Counted from the first letter of the stretch, positions 8,680 to 17,794 are shown. The stretch is DNA of 64,000 bases from CAJMNU01 sp905214855 (GCA_937890595.1 CALADM010000027.1:4019-68018); one strand, 5' to 3'. Numbers and translations are program-made. Notes: generated from the letters alone by a model not told the origin.

Positions 8680-10422
8680 TTATTCAGCCAGCATCTTATC
8701 TACCATTGCCATAACTTCTTTGCCCATTGCTTCTGCCTTTGCATCAGCATCTTCCAAAGAACTTCCTTTGATTCCATAGTAGAATTTAATCTTAGGCTCT
8801 GTACCGGATGGTCTTACACACATCCAAACGCCATCTTCCATATCATAGTAAAGAACATTAGAAGACGGAAGACCAGTTGGTGTCACTTCACCAGTTGCCA
8901 TATTGGTGATCGTATCCTGCTTGTAATCTCTTACAGAGACAACCTTGTATCCAGCAACCTCTGTCGGAGGATTCTTACGCAGACTTTCCATGATCGCCTG
9001 AATCTTTGCCAGACCTTCAATACCGGACAGACCAATGGATTTTACAGCATCTTTATAATAGCCATATTTTTCATACATATCGATCATAGCATCCCAAAGT
9101 GTCTTACCCTGTGTCTTATAGTATGCTGCTGCCTCACAAAGAGCTGCTGTAGCAGAGATCGCATCCTTATCACGCGCATAGCTTCCGATCAGACATCCAT
9201 AGCTCTCCTCCATACCAAACAGGTAAGTTCCCTTTCCTGTCTTCTCATTCTTGAGAATCTGTTGTCCGATCCACTTAAATCCTGTCAGCACTTCGATCAA
9301 CTCTACGCCGTACGCTTTTGCGATCGCATCAATCAGGTTCGTAGAAACAATGGATTTTACAACCTGTCCGTCCTGCGGGATCTTTCCTGCTGCTTCTTTC
9401 TGGCTTAATACATATTCGCACAGAAGAGAACCTGACATATTACCAGTCAGAGGAATATATTCACCAGACTTCGTATCCTTTACATAAACACCAAGACGAT
9501 CCGCATCTGGATCTGTTGCCAAAACTAAATCTGCATTCTTCTCTTTTGCCAAAGCCAATCCCAATTCAAATGCTTCTTTTGCCTCTGGGTTTGGATAACT
9601 TACTGTCGGGAAATTGCCATCCGGAAGTTCCTGCTGCGGAACAACATATACATGCTCAAATCCCAACTCTTTCATTGTTCTTCTTGCCGGAATATTACCT
9701 GTTCCATGAAGAGGAGAATAAACGATCGTAATCTGATCCTGCATATCATCGATCGCTTTCTGATTAACTACCTGAGCTTTTACCTGAGCGATATATTTAT
9801 CATCAATCTCTCTACCGATCACTTCATATTTGCCGGCTGCGATTGCAGATGCTTCATCTGTTGTCTTTACAGTAGAGAGATCCTCAATTGCAAGAACTTC
9901 CTCTGTAACTCCTTTATCATGTGGCGGTGTAAACTGTGCGCCATCTTCCCAATATACTTTATATCCATTGTATTCTGGCGGATTGTGGCTTGCTGTGATA
10001 TTGATACCTGCAATACATCCCAATTCACGGACTGCAAAAGACAGCTCTGGTGTCGGACGCAGAGATTCAAACTTATATGCCTTGATTCCATTCGCTGCCA
10101 GAGTCATTGCTGCTTCCATTGCAAACTCTGGAGACATATGACGGGAATCATATGCAATAGCAACTCCCTTATCAGCTCCACCTTGCTTGATAATATAATT
10201 TGCAAGTCCCTGTGTTGCACGGCGAACCACATAAATATTCATACGATTGATACCTGCTCCGATTACCCCTCTCAGACCAGCTGTACCAAACTCCAGATCC
10301 ATATAGAAGCGTTCCTTGATCTCATTCTCATCATCTGCAATAGCACGCAGTTCCTCTTTGGTGGCTTCATCAAAATATGGATTGTTCAGCCATTCGTTGT
10401 AAATCTTCATGTAATCCTTCAT
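8680..10422 (-). CDS. pgcA: Phosphoglucomutase/phosphomannomutase
   Basis: A 580-residue alpha-D-phosphohexomutase, which interconverts hexose 1- and 6-phosphates (probably glucose) for glycogen and cell-surface sugar synthesis. The active-site loop with phosphoserine is in NITASHNPPEYNGYK; the metal loop is LATDPDADRLGV; the sugar loop GMEESYG and the phosphate loop RPSGTEPKIKFYY are all present. The length fits the PgcA type. I chose 10422 because GGGAG lies before it, whereas the ATG at 10449 has no binding site. The gene lies just downstream of the CotS-like gene. The symbol follows Bacillus usage and is by family only. Confidence 0.9.
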   Translation of the reverse strand: MKDYMKIYNEWLNNPYFDEATKEELRAIADDENEIKERFYMDLEFGTAGLRGVIGAGINRMNIYVVRRATQGLANYIIKQGGADKGVAIAYDSRHMSPEFAMEAAMTLAANGIKAYKFESLRPTPELSFAVRELGCIAGINITASHNPPEYNGYKVYWEDGAQFTPPHDKGVTEEVLAIEDLSTVKTTDEASAIAAGKYEVIGREIDDKYIAQVKAQVVNQKAIDDMQDQITIVYSPLHGTGNIPARRTMKELGFEHVYVVPQQELPDGNFPTVSYPNPEAKEAFELGLALAKEKNADLVLATDPDADRLGVYVKDTKSGEYIPLTGNMSGSLLCEYVLSQKEAAGKIPQDGQVVKSIVSTNLIDAIAKAYGVELIEVLTGFKWIGQQILKNEKTGKGTYLFGMEESYGCLIGSYARDKDAISATAALCEAAAYYKTQGKTLWDAMIDMYEKYGYYKDAVKSIGLSGIEGLAKIQAIMESLRKNPPTEVAGYKVVSVRDYKQDTITNMATGEVTPTGLPSSNVLYYDMEDGVWMCVRPSGTEPKIKFYYGIKGSSLEDADAKAEAMGKEVMAMVDKMLAE

Positions 10423-10491
10423 AGAAATAATACTCCCTTCTCTTTTCATTAGAACTTCTTTTATTATATAATATTTTTATCGAAAAAGGAA

Positions 10492-11538
10492 TCATAATCT
10501 CTTGCTTTTTTCACATATTTTTTGCAAAAATTCATCTCTTTCACTAAACTGTTCTTCTAACTGCCTCAATTTCTCAATATTCTTCATTGGAATCCATACT
10601 TTATTATTATTCAGATAAAAATTCATCTGTTTCCAATATTTTTCTGGATACAAAAACAGATAATATAAAATCTGTCTGTCCTGTTCTGATAGTGGAAGTA
10701 CTTCATGATAGGCTTCTAAAAGATCCATTCCAAGATCACAATCCCAGTCACTCTTTTCCATCGTCTTACGCAATAAACCATATAAGTCTTCTATCTGACT
10801 GCCTCTGTGCATCCTATTGAATTCAATAAATGCCAGATGGTCATTTTCTTCTCTTTCACTGTTACACATCAATATATGATGTTGGTTCATATCTCCATGG
10901 CATAAATAATGCACATTTTGTTCCCCTATCTCCAAAAGCCCTTTTGCTGCTTCCTCTGCCTGTTGGTAAAAACGGTTAAAATTTCCGATCACACATAATT
11001 CAAACTCAGTTTTTTTTCTTTTATTTCTTACAAAATTTCTCACTCGTATCAGTTCTCTATTGTGTCTTGCCATCTCATTTGCCAGTGGCTTTATTGCATT
11101 TGATCCAAGATCCCACTCTTCTTTCCACTCTATCTTTCTAAGATATTTATGTAGATAAGCCAGCCCTCTCACTGCCGAAAATACATCATTTTTACTTCTA
11201 AGATCACACTCTCTGTCTAAAAACCAATCTTTTAAAATATATTTTGTCCCATCTGATGCGATAGAGATCAGATTTCCTTCCAAAGTTTTTCTATATTGGT
11301 CTGTCAAAATCCCCGCTTCACTTCTAAGATATCTCAATACTTCCTCTTCAAACTCAAGTCTTTTTACTGTTCCACGATATTCTTTCAACAATTTCCATCC
11401 TTGATCCGTCTCACACAGAAAAGCACCTCTTCCTCTACGAACCTCTCGTACCTCTACTTCATACTGCTCTAAAACCTCCAAATTTCTCTCGTTCACAGCT
11501 ATCCCTCCCACATATCCATTCACGTTTTCCCAGGGCAT
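10492..11538 (-). CDS. CotS-family spore coat-associated kinase-like protein
   Basis: A 348-residue protein with the aminoglycoside-phosphotransferase fold, as in the CotS/YsxE spore-coat proteins. The catalytic-loop motif CHGDMNQHHIL is present. The metal-binding motif, normally an Asp in (I/L)DF, reads FIEFNRMHRG, so Glu stands in place of Asp. The N-terminal lobe has WKLLKEY with a lysine that could serve as the ATP-anchoring residue. The C-terminal part fits the family (KYWKQMNFYLNNNKVW). It suggests that the organism forms spores. No spore sigma-factor promoter was identified. Confidence 0.8.
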   Translation of the reverse strand: MPWENVNGYVGGIAVNERNLEVLEQYEVEVREVRRGRGAFLCETDQGWKLLKEYRGTVKRLEFEEEVLRYLRSEAGILTDQYRKTLEGNLISIASDGTKYILKDWFLDRECDLRSKNDVFSAVRGLAYLHKYLRKIEWKEEWDLGSNAIKPLANEMARHNRELIRVRNFVRNKRKKTEFELCVIGNFNRFYQQAEEAAKGLLEIGEQNVHYLCHGDMNQHHILMCNSEREENDHLAFIEFNRMHRGSQIEDLYGLLRKTMEKSDWDCDLGMDLLEAYHEVLPLSEQDRQILYYLFLYPEKYWKQMNFYLNNNKVWIPMKNIEKLRQLEEQFSERDEFLQKICEKSKRL

Positions 11539-11633
11539 TTCTTGTTTTTATGTTTGCCCCCGCCTTAGCTACTTCTAACGTATGTGACAAGATTTCGTTC
11601 TATTACACTGATTTTTAAATCCTCACATAAATT

Positions 11634-11674
11634 AAAAAAGTGCTGATACCAAAACATGATACCTGCACTTTTTT
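11634..11674 (-). terminator. Intrinsic terminator after the DUF4250 gene
   Basis: AAAAAAGTGC pairs with GCACTTTTTT around a loop that holds two direct copies of TGATACC. The T-run is on the minus strand, downstream of the small gene at 11733-11915. Confidence 0.75.
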
Positions 11675-11732
11675 CTCATCATTGACTCTCATTTTCTTCA
11701 TGGTTCATTTTCTTTTCGATCATCATTTCACA

Positions 11733-11915
11733 TTAAACAAACTGTCTGACTCCCTGATCATATGTGTAATCGATCATTTCCAGTCTCTGACATAAAGCTT
11801 CTTTATCTACACCAGTTTCCTGACAAAAATCATCCAGATTTGTGTAAAAATCTCTGAGCTGTGTATTCACATAACTTAATAAAATCACTGGATCTTTTGG
11901 CAAATTCATCTGCAT
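11733..11915 (-). CDS. DUF4250 family small protein
   Basis: A 60-residue protein, the usual size of the family. The pattern LPKDPVILLSYVNTQLRDFY at the N-terminus and the acidic, Cys-containing middle (QETGVDKEALCQRL) are characteristic. Function is unknown. GGGAG lies four bases before the chosen ATG; a second ATG two codons later (about ten bases from GGGAG) is also possible. It has its own promoter at 11961-11989 and its own terminator, so it is a single-gene transcript. Confidence 0.8.
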   Translation of the reverse strand: MQMNLPKDPVILLSYVNTQLRDFYTNLDDFCQETGVDKEALCQRLEMIDYTYDQGVRQFV

Positions 11916-11960
11916 TGCACTCCCTCATATCTTTCTCACATTTCCAAAACACCGCCCCTT

Positions 11961-11989
11961 ATTATACTCACTTTTTCATTGCTCTACAA
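11961..11989 (-). promoter_or_regulatory. Promoter of the DUF4250 gene
   Basis: On the minus strand TTGTAG (11984-11989) and TATAAT (11961-11966) lie 17 bp apart, 45 bp before the start codon. Confidence 0.7.
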
Positions 11990-12078
11990 GCCTTATTTTG
12001 CAGTCTTTTTAATATTTTTAATCTTTTTGATATTTTGTATCCCATCTCACTATTTTACTTTTTCCATTCTATCCATAC

Positions 12079-12107
12079 TTGCCGACTTTCTCTCCATCCA
12101 TTATAAT
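12079..12107 (+). promoter_or_regulatory. Promoter of the asparaginase gene
   Basis: TTGCCG (12079-12084) and TATAAT (12102-12107) with a 17-bp spacer. A leader of about 110 nt follows, in which I see only a weak hairpin (TGGCGG with CCGTCA, about 12173-12192). Confidence 0.75.
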
Positions 12108-12223
12108 ATGGACGTATTGTTATGATCCAAAGGCTATCAACCCCTTCATATACAAAAATTTCTAATTCTCACTGGCGGTAGTTTTTCCGTCAAATATTGT
12201 ACCAGAAAGGATCTTTATAATTT

Positions 12224-13246
12224 ATGAAACGCATCTTATTGATTGCCACCGGAGGAACTATCGCCTCCAAACAGGGAGCTGGACATTCTGGACTGACACC
12301 TGTTTTAACTTCTGAAGAACTTCTTTCCTATGTCCCTGGAGCAGCTAAATTCTGTACCACAGATACACTGCAGCTTTTCAATATTGACAGTACCAATATG
12401 CAGCCGGAAAACTGGCTGTGCATCAGCAAAGCTATTGAAGAACATTATAATGAATATGATGGTTTTGTAATCTGTCATGGCACTGATACAATGGCTTACA
12501 CGGCAGCAGCACTCTCTTACTTAATTCAAAATTCTCCAAAACCAATCGTAATTACAGGTGCACAAAAACCGATCGATCTTGAGATCACAGATGCCAAGAC
12601 CAATCTGATCGATAGTCTGCGTTTTGCCAGTCATGAAAAAGCACATGGTGTCACACTGGTCTTTGATGGAAAAGTCATTGCCGGAACAAGAGCAAAAAAA
12701 GAGCGCACGAAAAGCTATAATGCATTTTCCAGCATCAATTTTCCATACCTTGCCGCAATCCAGGATGAACGCATTCTTTTTTATCTGGACGATAAAGCAC
12801 AGCTTCAAGAAGCAGTACGCTTTTACCACTCCTTAAACCCAAGTATCGCTCTCTTTAAATTGATCCCCTCTTCTCAGGCAGATGTCCTGAGTTATATAGC
12901 AAAACAGTATCAGGCGATCATCATAGAATCATTCGGAGTTGGCGGACTGCCAACTTACAGTACCGGAGACTTCCACAAAGCTGTGGAACATCTGGTCAAT
13001 CAGGGGAAAGTCGTAGTCATGACAACACAAGTCACTTGGGAAGGCAGCAATATGTCAGTCTATGAGGTAGGGAAAAGCATAAAAAAAGAGCTTGGTCTTC
13101 TGGAAGCCTATGATATGACATTGGAGGCAACCGTAACAAAACTCATGTGGATCCTTGGTCAGACCCAAGATCCGGATATGATCCGCACACTTTTTTATAC
13201 CACGATCAATCGGGATATCTTGTGGCGTTCTGCCAAAACATCCTAA
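12224..13246 (+). CDS. ansA: Type I L-asparaginase
   Basis: A 340-residue enzyme that hydrolyses asparagine to aspartate and ammonia. The first catalytic motif ATGGTIAS has the nucleophilic Thr at 12; the second, HGTDTMAYTA at 85-94, has the Thr-Lys-Asp relay Thr/Asp pair. The absence of a signal peptide and the sequence ITGAQKPI fit the cytoplasmic type I (AnsA) enzymes. GAAAGGA lies about 12 bases before the ATG, a little far. It has its own promoter. No terminator follows before the restriction gene, which starts 37 bp later, so read-through into that gene is possible. Confidence 0.9.
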   Translation: MKRILLIATGGTIASKQGAGHSGLTPVLTSEELLSYVPGAAKFCTTDTLQLFNIDSTNMQPENWLCISKAIEEHYNEYDGFVICHGTDTMAYTAAALSYLIQNSPKPIVITGAQKPIDLEITDAKTNLIDSLRFASHEKAHGVTLVFDGKVIAGTRAKKERTKSYNAFSSINFPYLAAIQDERILFYLDDKAQLQEAVRFYHSLNPSIALFKLIPSSQADVLSYIAKQYQAIIIESFGVGGLPTYSTGDFHKAVEHLVNQGKVVVMTTQVTWEGSNMSVYEVGKSIKKELGLLEAYDMTLEATVTKLMWILGQTQDPDMIRTLFYTTINRDILWRSAKTS

Positions 13247-13283
13247 ATGGCATAGATCATTTATAAACAAAAGGAGTTTATTT

Positions 13284-14123
13284 ATGAATATTATTGATGC
13301 GATAATACATTTAGTAAATAATCCTGTGATACATCTCACAGAATATTATCAAGGACGAAATCGAGCAAATAATTCCGGAGACGCATTGGAAGAATATGTA
13401 AAAGATTTGTTCGCAAATACATTCAATATGGAAGAAACTGCAAGATTAGAAAGAATCAGTGAAGTGTTTTCTTATTTAGGAAACAACTCGAACCCACCAG
13501 ATGCAATGCTTTGGGATGGAGATGCCATTGAAGTTAAAAAAATAGAAAGTCCCAATTCAGCATTAGCATTAAATTCTAGTTATCCAAAACAAAAGCTATC
13601 ATCTGATAGCAACATGATTTCCAGTGCCTGTAGAAATGCAGAAAATTGGAAAGAAAAAGATATTATTTATGTTGTTGGTGTCGTTAAAAACCTTGATTTA
13701 AAACACTTATGTATGGTATATGGTCTGGATTATTGTGCAAATGATGAATGTTATGGACGTATTAAATCAACGATAAAAAATGGAGTCGAATCTATACATG
13801 GTGTAGAATTTGCAGAAACAAATGAGCTGGGCAGAATTAATAAAGTAGATCCGTTAGGCATTACATATCTGCGGGTTCGAGGAATGTGGGGAATTGAAAA
13901 CCCTTGGAATGTATTTGAATATATTTATAAAAGGAATATGGATAAAGACTTTAATTTCATGTGTATCATCAATGATGATAAATGGCATGAATTCAATAAT
14001 ACTAAGATTTTAATTGATTTAGCCAATACAAATGAATTCTTGAATATTGAAGAGATAAAAATTAAAAATCCAGATAATCCAGCACAATTACGCAGAGCAA
14101 AACTAATAACATTTACAAGATAG
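13284..14123 (+). CDS. NgoPII-like type II restriction endonuclease (probable GGCC)
   Basis: A 279-residue protein. The sequences YYQGRNRANNSGDALEEYVK at about 23-42, AEVFSYLGNN-like FSYLGNNSNPPDA and GDAIEVKKIES match what I remember of NgoPII and its relatives, which cut GGCC. IEVKK is the PD-(D/E)XK-type catalytic strand. The ATG at 13284 follows AAAGGAG. The gene is clearly richer in A+T than its neighbours and uses many AGA and ATA codons, a sign of recent acquisition. The matching methylase follows after 15 bp. The specificity is inferred from both genes, not shown. Confidence 0.85.
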   Translation: MNIIDAIIHLVNNPVIHLTEYYQGRNRANNSGDALEEYVKDLFANTFNMEETARLERISEVFSYLGNNSNPPDAMLWDGDAIEVKKIESPNSALALNSSYPKQKLSSDSNMISSACRNAENWKEKDIIYVVGVVKNLDLKHLCMVYGLDYCANDECYGRIKSTIKNGVESIHGVEFAETNELGRINKVDPLGITYLRVRGMWGIENPWNVFEYIYKRNMDKDFNFMCIINDDKWHEFNNTKILIDLANTNEFLNIEEIKIKNPDNPAQLRRAKLITFTR

Positions 14124-14138
14124 GAGAAAGAGACAAAG

Positions 14139-15152
14139 ATGAAATTAATCAGTTTATTTAGTGGATGTGGCGGATTAGATTTGGGATTTGAAAAAGCGGG
14201 TTTTCATATTGCTGTTGCAAATGAGTTCGATAAAACAATTTGGGAAACCTTCAAAATAAACCATCCCTATACACGATTGATCGAGGGTGATATCAGAAAT
14301 ATAAAAGAAGAAGATTTTCCGAATGAAATAGATGGTATTATAGGCGGACCACCCTGTCAGAGTTGGTCTGAAGCTGGAGCTTTACGTGGTATTGAAGATG
14401 ATAGAGGACAATTATTTTTTGATTACATACGAATTTTGCGAGATAAACAACCCAAGTTTTTTTTGGCAGAAAATGTATCAGGAATGTTAGCTAACAGACA
14501 TTCTGAGGCTGTTAAAAATATAATAAAGATGTTTGAGGAAAGTGGCTATGATGTGACAGTAACGCTTGTTAATGCAAAGGATTATGGCGTTGCACAAGAA
14601 AGAAAAAGGGTTTTTTACATTGGATTTCGTAAAGATTTAGGTATAAAATTTGAGTTTCCTGAGGGTTCTACAACAAACGAACCTGATAAAATAACCCTTA
14701 GAGATATTATTTGGGATTTGCAAGAAACGGCAGTACCCGCCTTGGCTAATAATCAGCATAATCCAAAATCCGTGAATAATAATGAATATTTTGTCGGAGC
14801 ATATTCTCCTATTTTTATGAGTCGCAATAGGGTGAAAGAGTGGGATGAACAAGCATATACTGTCCAAGCTAGTGGTCGCCAGTGTCAATTACATCCTCAA
14901 GCGCCTAAGATGATCAAACATGGTATCAATGATTGTAGATTTGTTGAGGGGAAAGAGCACCTTTATAGACGAATGTCAGTTAGAGAGATTGCAAGGATAC
15001 AAGGATTTCCAGATGATTTTAAATTTATATATAAGAATATCAATGATGCATACAAAATGATAGGGAATGCTGTTCCAGTGAATCTGGCATATGAAATAGC
15101 AATTGCAATCCGTAAAGTCTTAGAAGAACATCCCAATGAGAAGAAAATCTAA
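14139..15152 (+). CDS. HaeIII-type DNA cytosine-C5 methyltransferase (probable GGCC)
   Basis: A 337-residue cytosine methylase that would protect host DNA from the adjacent endonuclease. Motif I is FSGCGGLDLGF (7-17). Motif IV is GGPPCQSWSEAG with the catalytic Cys73. Motif VI is AENVSGML; motif VIII is around GVAQERKRVFY; motif X is NAVPVNLAYEIA. The stretch TVQASGRQCQLHPQAP in the target-recognition region agrees closely with M.HaeIII as I recall it, hence GGCC. The ribosome binding site GGAGAAAGAG overlaps the end of the endonuclease gene. Base composition is AT-rich like its partner. Confidence 0.9.
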   Translation: MKLISLFSGCGGLDLGFEKAGFHIAVANEFDKTIWETFKINHPYTRLIEGDIRNIKEEDFPNEIDGIIGGPPCQSWSEAGALRGIEDDRGQLFFDYIRILRDKQPKFFLAENVSGMLANRHSEAVKNIIKMFEESGYDVTVTLVNAKDYGVAQERKRVFYIGFRKDLGIKFEFPEGSTTNEPDKITLRDIIWDLQETAVPALANNQHNPKSVNNNEYFVGAYSPIFMSRNRVKEWDEQAYTVQASGRQCQLHPQAPKMIKHGINDCRFVEGKEHLYRRMSVREIARIQGFPDDFKFIYKNINDAYKMIGNAVPVNLAYEIAIAIRKVLEEHPNEKKI

Positions 15153-15210
15153 AACTTTTTCTGTCAATGAAATTTGGAATCTATGTATTTTGTAACTATT
15201 ATATATAGCA

Positions 15211-15252
15211 AGGGCGAAAAGCTGATTTAATCAAGCCTTTCGCCTCTTCTTA
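15211..15252. terminator. Terminator after the restriction-modification pair
   Basis: GGCGAAA (15213-15219) pairs with TTTCGCC (15238-15244), followed by TCTTCTT on the plus strand. It lies between the methylase and the converging thiC gene and may serve both. Confidence 0.55.
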
Positions 15253-15315
15253 TCTATAGAAGGTCGTATTTACAGATTTTCCTTCATATTCTCTCACAGT
15301 CCCATATTTTGCAGA

Positions 15316-16620
15316 TCACAAAATATCAATATGCTCTCCGTTTAAGGCTTTGTTCATACTTCTCACTGCACAGAATTTACCACACATGGAACAACTATCT
15401 TCATATTCCGGTGTCCTGTCATCACGGATCTTCTTTGCAGTCTCAGGATCAATAGAACATTCCCACTGTTTCTCCCAGTCAAATGTTCTTCTTGCATCTG
15501 CCATCGCATCATCAAGATCTCTCGCATGTGGTATTTTCTTTGCAATATCTGCCGCATGAGCTGCGATACGTGAAGCAATGATCCCTTGTTTTACATCCTC
15601 TACATTTGGAAGTGCAAGATGTTCTGCTGGTGTCACATAGCAGAGAAATGCTGCTCCTGATGCTGCTGCGATTGCTCCGCCAATAGCAGCCGTGATATGG
15701 TCATACCCTGGTGCAATGTCTGTAACAATCGGTCCAAGTACATAAAAAGGCGCACCCATACAGATTGTCTGCTGCATCTTCATATTCGCCTCAATCTGAT
15801 CCATTGGCATATGTCCAGGACCTTCCACCATCACCTGAACATCTTTCTCCCATGCACGCTTTGTCAATTCTCCCAGACGGACCAATTCTTCAATCTGACA
15901 TACATCACTTCCATCTGCAAGACAGCCTGGACGGCAGGCATCTCCTAAAGAAATTGTCACATCATACTCTCGGCAGATATCCAGAATTTCATCAAAATAT
16001 TCATAAAAAGGATTTTCCTCTCCGGTCATACACATCCACGCAAAGACAAGAGAACCTCCACGGGAAACAATATTCATTTTCCTTTTATGTTTTTTGATCT
16101 GCTCAATCGTTTTTCTGGTAATCCCACAGTGGAGAGTTACAAAATCCACACCATCCTGAGCATGCAGACGAACCACATCAATAAAGTCTTTCGCCGTTAA
16201 AGTGGCAAGATCTCTCTGATAATGGATCACACTGTCATAAACTGGAACTGTACCGATCATAGCTGGACATTCACTGGTCAATTTTCTTCGAAATGGCTGG
16301 GTATTTCCATGGGAAGAAAGATCCATGATCGCTTCTGCTCCCATATGGACTGCTTCCATCACCTTCTGCATTTCAATATCATAATCTTTGCAGTCTCTTG
16401 AAACACCAAGATTGACATTGATCTTTGTACGCAACATAGAACCGACACCATTGGGTTCAATACAAGTATGCAGTTTATTTGCACAGATCACTACCTTTCC
16501 CTTTGCTACCAATTCTCGAATGTCTTCTTCTGTCCGATATTCTTTTTTTGCAACAGCTTTCATCTCTGGGGTAATAATCCCCTGTCTTGCAGCATCCATC
16601 TGTGTTGTATAATTTCTCAT
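15316..16620 (-). CDS. thiC: Phosphomethylpyrimidine synthase ThiC
   Basis: A 434-residue radical SAM enzyme that turns aminoimidazole ribotide into HMP phosphate, the pyrimidine half of thiamine. It is of the short type without the long N-terminal extension. The C-terminal cluster motif reads CSMCGKFC (Cys410, Cys413, Cys417), spaced CX2CX3C; the commonly quoted ThiC motif is CX2CX4C. The substrate region with SLGDACRPGC, MVEGPGHMP and LGPIVTDIAPGYDH is complete. AAAGGAG lies nine bases before the ATG. It is downstream of thiD and of a TPP riboswitch, which argues against the benzimidazole-forming paralogue BzaF. Confidence 0.93.
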   Translation of the reverse strand: MRNYTTQMDAARQGIITPEMKAVAKKEYRTEEDIRELVAKGKVVICANKLHTCIEPNGVGSMLRTKINVNLGVSRDCKDYDIEMQKVMEAVHMGAEAIMDLSSHGNTQPFRRKLTSECPAMIGTVPVYDSVIHYQRDLATLTAKDFIDVVRLHAQDGVDFVTLHCGITRKTIEQIKKHKRKMNIVSRGGSLVFAWMCMTGEENPFYEYFDEILDICREYDVTISLGDACRPGCLADGSDVCQIEELVRLGELTKRAWEKDVQVMVEGPGHMPMDQIEANMKMQQTICMGAPFYVLGPIVTDIAPGYDHITAAIGGAIAAASGAAFLCYVTPAEHLALPNVEDVKQGIIASRIAAHAADIAKKIPHARDLDDAMADARRTFDWEKQWECSIDPETAKKIRDDRTPEYEDSCSMCGKFCAVRSMNKALNGEHIDIL

Positions 16621-16675
16621 TGTCTTTTTCTCCTTTCAGGTCGATTCTTGATCCTGTTCTTTTTCCCATAACTTT

Positions 16676-17485
16676 CTATAATGATTCTTGAGCAAATGGT
16701 GATGTAAGATCAAATGCATGATCCATAGGACCTTGACCACTGCCAAGATCTAACATTGCCATCAATGCTCCAGAAATATACTCTTTTGCTCTTTTTACAG
16801 AATCTTCTAAACAAAATCCCTTGGCAAGATTTGCAGCAATGGCAGAAGATAATGTACATCCTGTTCCATGTGTATTGAGATTATCAATCCGTTTTCCTTC
16901 AAACCACTGATATGTTCCATTTTTGTATAATAAATCATTCGCATCATTAATGCTGTGTCCTCCCTTTAACAAAACTGCACATCCATAACGATCACTGATT
17001 TTTTTTGCTGCCTGTATCATCTGTTCTTTACCCTCAATCTCTATCCCTGAAAGTATCTGTGCCTCTGGGATATTCGGAGTGATCACTTCTGCCAAAGGTA
17101 AAAGTTCATCAATTAAAGTCTGCACTGCATCTGTTTTCATAAGAGCCGAACCGCTGGTCGCTACCATAACAGGATCTACCACAATATGTTTTGCATGATA
17201 ATATCTCAATCTTTCTGCAATGATCCTGATCAGTTCACTTGATGATACCATTCCAATCTTGACAGCATCTGGAAAAATATCTTCAAATACTGCATCCATC
17301 TGCTGCTTTAAAAATTCTGGTGTTGCCTCCTGAATGGCTCTTACGCCAGTTGTATTCTGTGCTGTCAGTGCTGTGACTGCACTCATAGCATAAACACCAT
17401 TCATCGTCATTGTTTTGATATCTGCCTGAATACCAGCGCCTCCACAAGAATCACTTCCTGCGATTGATAATGCCGTTTTTTTCAT
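16676..17485 (-). CDS. thiD: Hydroxymethylpyrimidine (phosphate) kinase ThiD
   Basis: A 269-residue ribokinase-family enzyme that phosphorylates HMP and HMP phosphate to HMP pyrophosphate, the substrate of ThiE. IAGSDSCGGAGIQAD near the N-terminus is the substrate-binding stretch, DPVMVATSG lies in the middle, and NTHGTGCTLSSA is the anion-hole motif. AAGGAG lies seven bases before the ATG. It is the first gene of the riboswitch-controlled unit, with thiC 55 nt downstream. The C-terminus adds a short extension after the family core. Confidence 0.93.
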   Translation of the reverse strand: MKKTALSIAGSDSCGGAGIQADIKTMTMNGVYAMSAVTALTAQNTTGVRAIQEATPEFLKQQMDAVFEDIFPDAVKIGMVSSSELIRIIAERLRYYHAKHIVVDPVMVATSGSALMKTDAVQTLIDELLPLAEVITPNIPEAQILSGIEIEGKEQMIQAAKKISDRYGCAVLLKGGHSINDANDLLYKNGTYQWFEGKRIDNLNTHGTGCTLSSAIAANLAKGFCLEDSVKRAKEYISGALMAMLDLGSGQGPMDHAFDLTSPFAQESL

Positions 17486-17586
17486 CTTTTTTCTCCTTGT
17501 TTTGCATTATTTTTATACAGCGACAGAAAGTGGTGCTCCCAGTCTGCCGCTTTTTTCGAAAGACATATGAAATATCACACAACACA

Positions 17587-17626
17587 CAACAAAAACGGGA
17601 AGCTGCCAAATCTGGTAACTTCCCGT
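17587..17626 (-). terminator. Riboswitch-controlled terminator before thiD
   Basis: On the minus strand ACGGGAAGTTACCA pairs with TGGCAGCTTCCCGT, followed by TTTTG. It lies between the TPP aptamer and thiD, so it is the OFF structure formed when TPP is bound. ACGGGAG at the start of the aptamer resembles one arm and could take part in switching. Confidence 0.85.
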
Positions 17627-17639
17627 CAAAATACATACT

Positions 17640-17732
17640 TCTATCAGGCATCCCTACGTTGGCATTATCCAAATCAGGTTATCGGTCGAAGGTCATACCT
17701 TCCTCTCAGCTTGTCATACAAGCTCCCGTCTG
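17640..17732 (-). promoter_or_regulatory. TPP riboswitch controlling thiD-thiC
   Basis: On the minus strand the hallmarks of the THI element occur in order: CTGAGAGG near 17701-17709, ACCTGATTTGGATAATGCC, and CGTAGGGATGC near the end (17647-17660). The outer helix is formed by GGGAGC with the 3' side. A terminator follows at 17587-17626, so control is by premature termination. Confidence 0.95.
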
Positions 17733-17765
17733 CTTTATTCTATTGTGATATACTTCATGATACAT

Positions 17766-17794
17766 ATTATACTCAATCACACAATGAACCGCAA
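17766..17794 (-). promoter_or_regulatory. Promoter of the thiD-thiC unit
   Basis: On the minus strand TTGCGG (17789-17794) and TATAAT (17766-17771) lie 17 bp apart, about 35 bp before the TPP aptamer. Confidence 0.8.

Noticed and set aside
8623..10452. Long plus-strand reading frames opposite the phosphoglucomutase gene
   Set aside because: They are rich in Cys, Ile, His and Ser as expected for antisense of a coding frame, lack binding sites and lie wholly opposite a clear gene.
15316..16620. BzaF-type hydroxybenzimidazole synthase instead of ThiC
   Set aside because: It is in one unit with thiD behind a TPP riboswitch, and no other benzimidazole or cobamide gene is nearby.
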